DNA from: Streptomyces lomondensis
GTDB lineage: Bacteria > Actinomycetota > Actinomycetes > Streptomycetales > Streptomycetaceae
NCBI RefSeq assembly: GCF_014651035.1
Contig: NZ_BMWC01000013.1
Span: forward strand, 62,001-126,000
Reading direction: 5' to 3'
Length of the DNA: 64,000 nucleotides
In this document: positions 60,015 through 64,000 of the stretch, one piece after another
Layout: each line of letters opens with the position of its first letter
How positions within the stretch are numbered: the stretch's first letter is position 1
Notes under the pieces: generated by a model
Told to the model about the DNA's origin: nothing
The model's input: only the letters and a program-made list of their open reading frames with translations
Databases searched by the model: none
Made by a program: the position numbers and the translations under genes

Positions 60015-62837
60015 ATGCAGACCTCGCCGGACCGGCACGAGTATCCCGCCCACTGGGAAGCCGACGTGGTGCTGCGCGACGGGGGTACCGCGCGCATCCG
60101 GCCCATCACCGTTGATGACGCCGATCGCCTGGTCAGCTTCTACGAGCAGGTCTCCGACGAGTCGAAGTACTACCGCTTCTTCGCGCCGTACCCTCGCCTG
60201 TCCGCCAAGGACGTCCACCGCTTCACGCACCACGACTTTGTGGACCGGGTGGGACTCGCGGCCACGGTCGGCGGCGAGTTCATCGCCACCGTACGCTACG
60301 ACCGGATCGGCGCGGACGGAACGCCCGCGTCCGCACCGGCCGACGAGGCCGAGGTCGCCTTCCTGGTGCAGGACGCCCACCAGGGCCGCGGGGTCGCCTC
60401 CGCCCTCCTCGAACACATCGCCGCCGTCGCCCGCGAGCGCGGCATCCGCCGCTTCGCCGCCGAGGTGCTGCCCGCCAACACCAAGATGATCAAGGTGTTC
60501 ACGGACGCCGGGTACACGCAGAAGCGCAGCTTCGAGGACGGCGTCGTCCGTCTGGAGTTCGACCTCGAACCCACCGACCGCTCCCTCGCCGTGCAGTACG
60601 CGCGCGAGCACCGCGCCGAGGCGCGGTCCGTGCAGCGGCTGCTCGCGCCCGGCTCGGTCGCCGTCATCGGCGCCGGGCGCACCCCGGGCGGCGTGGGCCG
60701 CAGCGTCCTCGGCAACATCCGGGACGCCGGGTTCACCGGCCGGCTCTACGCCGTGAACAAGGCCCTGCCCGAGGGGCAGAAGGAGCTCGACGGCGTGCCC
60801 GCCCACCGCTCGGTGCGCGACATCGACGGCCCGGTCGACCTGGCGGTCGTCGCCGTGCCGGCCGAGCACGTCCCCGAGGTCGTCACCGAGTGCGGCGAAC
60901 ACGGCGTGCAGGGGCTCGTCGTCATCTCCGCCGGATACGCCGAGAGCGGCCCCGAGGGGCGCGAACGCCAGCGCGCCCTCGTGCGGCACGCGCGCACGTA
61001 CGGCATGCGGATCATCGGGCCGAACGCCTTCGGCATCATCAACACCTCCCCCCAGGTCCGCCTCAACGCCTCCCTCGCCCCCGAGACCCCGCGCCCGGGC
61101 CGGATCGGCCTGTTCGCCCAGTCCGGGGCCATCGGCATCGCCCTGCTGTCCCGGCTGCACCGGCGCGGCGGAGGCGTTACCGGCGTGACCGGAGTGTCCA
61201 CCTTCGTCTCCTCCGGCAACCGGGCCGACGTCTCCGGCAACGACGTCCTGCAGTACTGGTACGAGGACCCCGACACCGACGTCGTCCTCATGTACCTGGA
61301 GTCCATCGGCAACCCCCGCAAGTTCACGCGCCTCGCCCGCCGGACAGCCGCGGCGAAGCCGCTGGTCGTGGTCCAGGGCGCCCGGCACGGCGCCGCTCCC
61401 CAGGGGCACGCCGTACGGGCGACCCGGCTGCCGCACGCGACCGTCTCGGCGCTGCTGCGGCAGGCCGGCGTGATCCGGGTCGACACGATCACCGACCTGG
61501 TGGACGCCGGCCTCCTGCTCGCGCGCCAGCCCCTGCCCGCCGGGCCCCGGGTGGCGATCCTCGGCAACTCCGAGTCGCTCGGCCTGCTCACGTACGACGC
61601 GTGCCTCGCCGAGGGCCTCCGGCCGCACCCGCCGCAGGACCTGACCACGGCGGCCTCCGCGGCGGACTTCCACGCGGCCCTGTCGCGCGCGCTGGCCGAC
61701 GACCGGTGCGACGCGGTCGTCGTCACCGCCATACCGGCGCTGGGGGAGGGCCCGGTCGGCGACGCGGCCCTCGCCGAGGCCCTGAGGTCGGCGGCGGCCG
61801 CCGCCCCGGCCAAGCCGGTCCTCGTCGTCCACGTGGAGCTCGGAGGCCTGGCCGAGGCCCTGTCGGCGGCGGCGAGCACGGCACCCCAGGCCGCGGTCGG
61901 CACTCCTCCGCAGACGGCCCCCCGCCCGACCTCCGCGGAGGAACGGCCCCGGACCGCCGAGGCCCCCGAAGGCGCCCACCTCATCCCCGCCTACCCCGCC
62001 GCCGAACGGGCCGTCCGCGCCCTCGCCCAGGCCGTCACCTACGCGCAGTGGCGGCGCGACGCCGCGGACCCCGGCAAGGTGCCCGAGTACGAGGACATCG
62101 ACGAGAAGGGCGCCGCCGCACTGATCGACGGGCTCCTCGCGCGCGGGCAGGGACTCACGCTCGGCACCGAGGAGACCTGCGACCTGCTCGGCCACTACGG
62201 CATCCCCGTCCACCGCGCCCTGCCCGCCCCGACCCCCGACGCCGCCGCCGAGGCCGCCCGCACGCTCGGCTACCCCGTCGCCCTCAAGGCCACCGCCCCG
62301 CACCTGAGGCACCGCGCCGACCTGGGCGGCGTCCGCCTCGACCTCGCCGACGAGGACCAACTGCGCCGGTCGTACACCGAGTTGACCGAGCTGTTCGGCG
62401 CGCCGGAGGAGCTGCGCCCCGTCGTGCAGCGGATGGCACCCCGCGGCGTGGACGTCGTCGTCCGGGCCGTCATCGACCCCGCGGCCGGAGCCGTGCTCTC
62501 CTTCGGACTCGCCGGAGCCGCCTCGCAGCTGCTCGGGGACACGGCGCACCGGCTGATCCCGGTCACCGACCGGGAGGCGACCTCGCTGGTGCGGTCGATC
62601 CGCACGGCCCCCCTGCTGTTCGGCTGGCGCGGCTCCGCACCGGCCGACACCCGCGCCCTGGAGGAGCTGCTGCTGCGGGTGTCCCGGCTGGTGGACGACC
62701 ACCCCGAGGTCGTCGCGGTCACGCTCGAACCGGTCGTCGTCGCCTCGCACGGACTGAGCGTGCTGGGCGCCTCGGTCCGTCTCGCGCCACCGCCCGCCCG
62801 CGACGACCTCGGCCCGCGGACCCTCCCCGCGTACTGA
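60015..62837 (+). CDS. Pat-type protein acetyltransferase: GNAT fused to NDP-forming acyl-CoA synthetase-like domain
   Basis: The 940-residue protein has a GNAT domain at residues ~15-195 (RIRPITVDDADRLVSFYEQV, CoA loop QDAHQGRGVASALLEHI). A CoA-binding Rossmann and ligase region follows (SVAVIGAGRTPGGVGRSVLGN, GLVVISAGYAE, GPNAFGIINTSP, SQSGAIGIALL), then a C-terminal ATP-grasp region (LGYPVALKATAPHLRHRADLGGV). The GNAT-first order is that of Streptomyces PatA, which acetylates acyl-CoA synthetases such as Acs to shut them off. A variable Ala/Pro linker lies near residue 640. The start is probably leaderless. The acetate-type symporter elsewhere in the window fits the same metabolism. Confidence 0.92.
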   Translation: MQTSPDRHEYPAHWEADVVLRDGGTARIRPITVDDADRLVSFYEQVSDESKYYRFFAPYPRLSAKDVHRFTHHDFVDRVGLAATVGGEFIATVRYDRIGADGTPASAPADEAEVAFLVQDAHQGRGVASALLEHIAAVARERGIRRFAAEVLPANTKMIKVFTDAGYTQKRSFEDGVVRLEFDLEPTDRSLAVQYAREHRAEARSVQRLLAPGSVAVIGAGRTPGGVGRSVLGNIRDAGFTGRLYAVNKALPEGQKELDGVPAHRSVRDIDGPVDLAVVAVPAEHVPEVVTECGEHGVQGLVVISAGYAESGPEGRERQRALVRHARTYGMRIIGPNAFGIINTSPQVRLNASLAPETPRPGRIGLFAQSGAIGIALLSRLHRRGGGVTGVTGVSTFVSSGNRADVSGNDVLQYWYEDPDTDVVLMYLESIGNPRKFTRLARRTAAAKPLVVVQGARHGAAPQGHAVRATRLPHATVSALLRQAGVIRVDTITDLVDAGLLLARQPLPAGPRVAILGNSESLGLLTYDACLAEGLRPHPPQDLTTAASAADFHAALSRALADDRCDAVVVTAIPALGEGPVGDAALAEALRSAAAAAPAKPVLVVHVELGGLAEALSAAASTAPQAAVGTPPQTAPRPTSAEERPRTAEAPEGAHLIPAYPAAERAVRALAQAVTYAQWRRDAADPGKVPEYEDIDEKGAAALIDGLLARGQGLTLGTEETCDLLGHYGIPVHRALPAPTPDAAAEAARTLGYPVALKATAPHLRHRADLGGVRLDLADEDQLRRSYTELTELFGAPEELRPVVQRMAPRGVDVVVRAVIDPAAGAVLSFGLAGAASQLLGDTAHRLIPVTDREATSLVRSIRTAPLLFGWRGSAPADTRALEELLLRVSRLVDDHPEVVAVTLEPVVVASHGLSVLGASVRLAPPPARDDLGPRTLPAY

Positions 62838-62858
62838 CCGGGGGCGAGCGGTGCCTCG

Positions 62859-62881
62859 CAGTCAGTGGTCCCCCGTAGGAT
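62859..62881 (+). promoter_or_regulatory. PafBC-like promoter of the DUF5998 gene
   Basis: CAGTCAGTG (62859-62867), eight bases, TAGGAT (62876-62881), then ATG after 7 nt. GTCAGTG-N8-TAnnnT is exact; the two leading T residues are not. Confidence 0.45.
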
Positions 62882-62888
62882 GGGCGTC

Positions 62889-63476
62889 ATGGCCAAGACC
62901 AGTACGACGACCCAGGGGCTGCGGGCGGCGATCGAGCGCAGCGGCTACTACCCGGCCCTCGTGGCCGAGGCGGTGGAGGCCGCCGTGGGCGGCGAGCCCA
63001 TCCGGTCGTACCTGGTCCATCAGGAGACGACGTTCGACCAGAACGAGGTACGCCGGCACGTGACGGTGCTCGTCCTCACGGACAACCGCTTCATCGTCAG
63101 CCACACCGACGAACAGGCCGCCGACACCACCTCCCCGACGCCGTACGCCACGACGTCCACGGAGTCGGTGAAGATCGGCCGCATCTCGTCGATCGTGGTC
63201 AGCCGCGTGGTCGCCAACCCGGAGTCCTACAAGCCGGGCACCCTGCCCCGCGAGGTCGTGCTCACGATCGGCTGGGGCGCCGTCTCCCGCATCGACCTGG
63301 AGCCGGCCGCCTGCGGCGACCCCAACTGCGAGGCGGACCACGGCTACACCGGCAACTCGACGGCGGACGACCTCAGCCTGCGCGTCAGCGAGGCCGGGGA
63401 CGGACCGGAGACCGTGCGCCAGGCACTCGCCTTCGCGCAGGCCCTCTCCGAGGCGACCGCGGACACCGCCCGCTGA
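62889..63476 (+). CDS. DUF5998 family protein
   Basis: The 195-residue conserved actinobacterial protein begins MAKTSTTTQGLRAAIERSGYYPALVAEAVEAAVGGE. It has a central beta-rich part (YLVHQETTFDQNEVRRHVTVLVLTDNRFIVSHTDE), a VLTIGWGAVSRIDLEPAACGDPNCEADHGYTG segment with two cysteines, and a helical end. The function is unknown. It is probably leaderless (TAGGAT 7 nt upstream). Its stop TGA shares its last base with the ATG of the next gene, so the two are coupled. Confidence 0.85.
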   Translation: MAKTSTTTQGLRAAIERSGYYPALVAEAVEAAVGGEPIRSYLVHQETTFDQNEVRRHVTVLVLTDNRFIVSHTDEQAADTTSPTPYATTSTESVKIGRISSIVVSRVVANPESYKPGTLPREVVLTIGWGAVSRIDLEPAACGDPNCEADHGYTGNSTADDLSLRVSEAGDGPETVRQALAFAQALSEATADTAR

Positions 63477-64000
63477 TGGCACAGCCGAAGACGGCCTGGG
63501 ACCGCCACCCCGAACCGCTCGCCGTCGCCTCCGCACCGACCCCCGAGTACGGCAGCGGTTCGCTCGCGGACCTGCTGCCCACGCTGGCCGCCGGCCTGGC
63601 CGTGCCGGGCATGACCGCCACGATCACCGAGCTGACCCCCGCCGACCGGAACTGCGTGTTCCTGATCGACGGCCTCGGCTGGGAGCAGCTGAGGGCGCAC
63701 CCCGAGGACGCCCCCTTCATGACGTCCCTGCTCGCCACCTCGCGCGGCGGCACAGGGCGTCCGCTCACCGCCGGCTATCCGGCGACCACGGCGACCTCCC
63801 TGGCCTCCGTCGGCACCGGCCTGCCGCCCGGCGCCCACGGCCTGCCCGGCTACACGGTGCGCAACCCCGACACCGGCGAGCTGATGAACCAGCTGCGCTG
63901 GCAGCCCTGGACCCCGCCCGGCCCTTGGCAGCCCTACCCCACGGTCTTCCGGCTGGCCCACGAGGCGGGCGTGCACGCCGCGCAGGTGTCGTCCCCGACC
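63476..64000 (+). CDS. Alkaline-phosphatase-superfamily phosphodiesterase, 3' end missing
   Basis: The first 175 codons of a type I phosphodiesterase/nucleotide pyrophosphatase-like protein are present; the rest lies past the window. The metal-binding NCVFLIDGLGWEQL and the nucleophile region AGYPATTATSLASVGTGLPPGAHGLPGY, where a Thr is the likely nucleophile, are visible. No signal peptide is seen, so it is probably cytoplasmic. ATG 63476 overlaps the DUF5998 stop by one base. The substrate is unknown. Confidence 0.88.
   Translation, partial: MAQPKTAWDRHPEPLAVASAPTPEYGSGSLADLLPTLAAGLAVPGMTATITELTPADRNCVFLIDGLGWEQLRAHPEDAPFMTSLLATSRGGTGRPLTAGYPATTATSLASVGTGLPPGAHGLPGYTVRNPDTGELMNQLRWQPWTPPGPWQPYPTVFRLAHEAGVHAAQVSSPT

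Noticed and set aside
59829..62750. A 973-codon minus-strand frame opposite the Pat-type gene
   Set aside because: Repetitive Gly/Val/Asp/Arg composition typical of antisense to GC-rich codons; the plus strand has clear domains.

Overview
The window is a high-GC actinobacterial chromosome segment, almost certainly from Streptomyces. GC-rich third codon positions, many GTG starts and leaderless genes, whiH, hrdB, nrdR-nrdJ, a separate parE/parC pair and a GNAT-first acetyltransferase all fit. From memory, the gene order follows S. coelicolor from about SCO5799 to SCO5845, the conserved core arm. There is no prophage, insertion sequence, CRISPR array, tRNA or rRNA.

Layout. 1-4480: the 3' end of an NIS siderophore locus (truncated class-III aminotransferase, IucA/IucC synthetase, IucB/MbtK-like acyltransferase). 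4743-11906: DNA damage and nucleotide supply (DinG-type helicase, LexA, NrdR, B12-dependent ribonucleotide reductase). 11984-24832: mixed housekeeping (TerD protein, DUF4937 protein, histidine phosphatase, ADP-ribosylglycohydrolase, MFS exporter with its TetR repressor and twin operators, RNase HII, RecQ helicase fused to a phosphoribosyltransferase-like domain, DUF4192 protein). 25024-33687: glycogen-debranching-like protein with the only TTA codon noticed in the window, a Nudix-wHTH regulator, an ABC fusion protein with degenerate ATPase motifs, the sporulation regulator whiH and the principal sigma factor hrdB. 33824-45417: trypsin-like protease, parE, a LuxR-type two-component set, a DUF485/acetate-type symporter pair, a scar of two truncated genes, and a CitA/CitB-type two-component system. 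45573-54240: iron-box-controlled sucrase/ferredoxin-like protein, two divergent citrate synthases (one with an N-terminal DNA-binding domain), CobW-type GTPase and parC. 54581-64000: M16 peptidase pair, a c-di-AMP riboswitch in front of an M23 cell-wall peptidase, a GntR regulator, HPr (ptsH) with a DasR site, a Pat-type protein acetyltransferase, DUF5998 protein and the start of a phosphodiesterase.

How the genes work together. Control elements are unusually readable: a LexA box, paired NrdR boxes 31 bp apart, four promoters with the geometry of the mycobacterial PafBC (RecA-independent damage) promoter, a SigR-like promoter at hrdB, a SigWhiG-like -10 at whiH, a DmdR1/IdeR iron box, a DasR site and a ydaO riboswitch. 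DNA repair (dinG, lexA, recQ, nrdRJ), topology (parE/parC), development (whiH, hrdB) and central carbon flux (citrate synthases, HPr, Pat) are interleaved.

The most interesting leads are: (i) a citrate synthase carrying a helix-turn-helix beside a 19-bp AT-rich palindrome, with similar half-sites inside a patch of atypical codons in the neighbouring citrate synthase gene; (ii) a 38-nt element found in two distant intergenic regions, whose differences preserve a hairpin; (iii) the PafBC-like promoter set; (iv) loss of the PLP lysine in the siderophore aminotransferase; and (v) unrelated 21-bp repeat arrays in two nearby genes.
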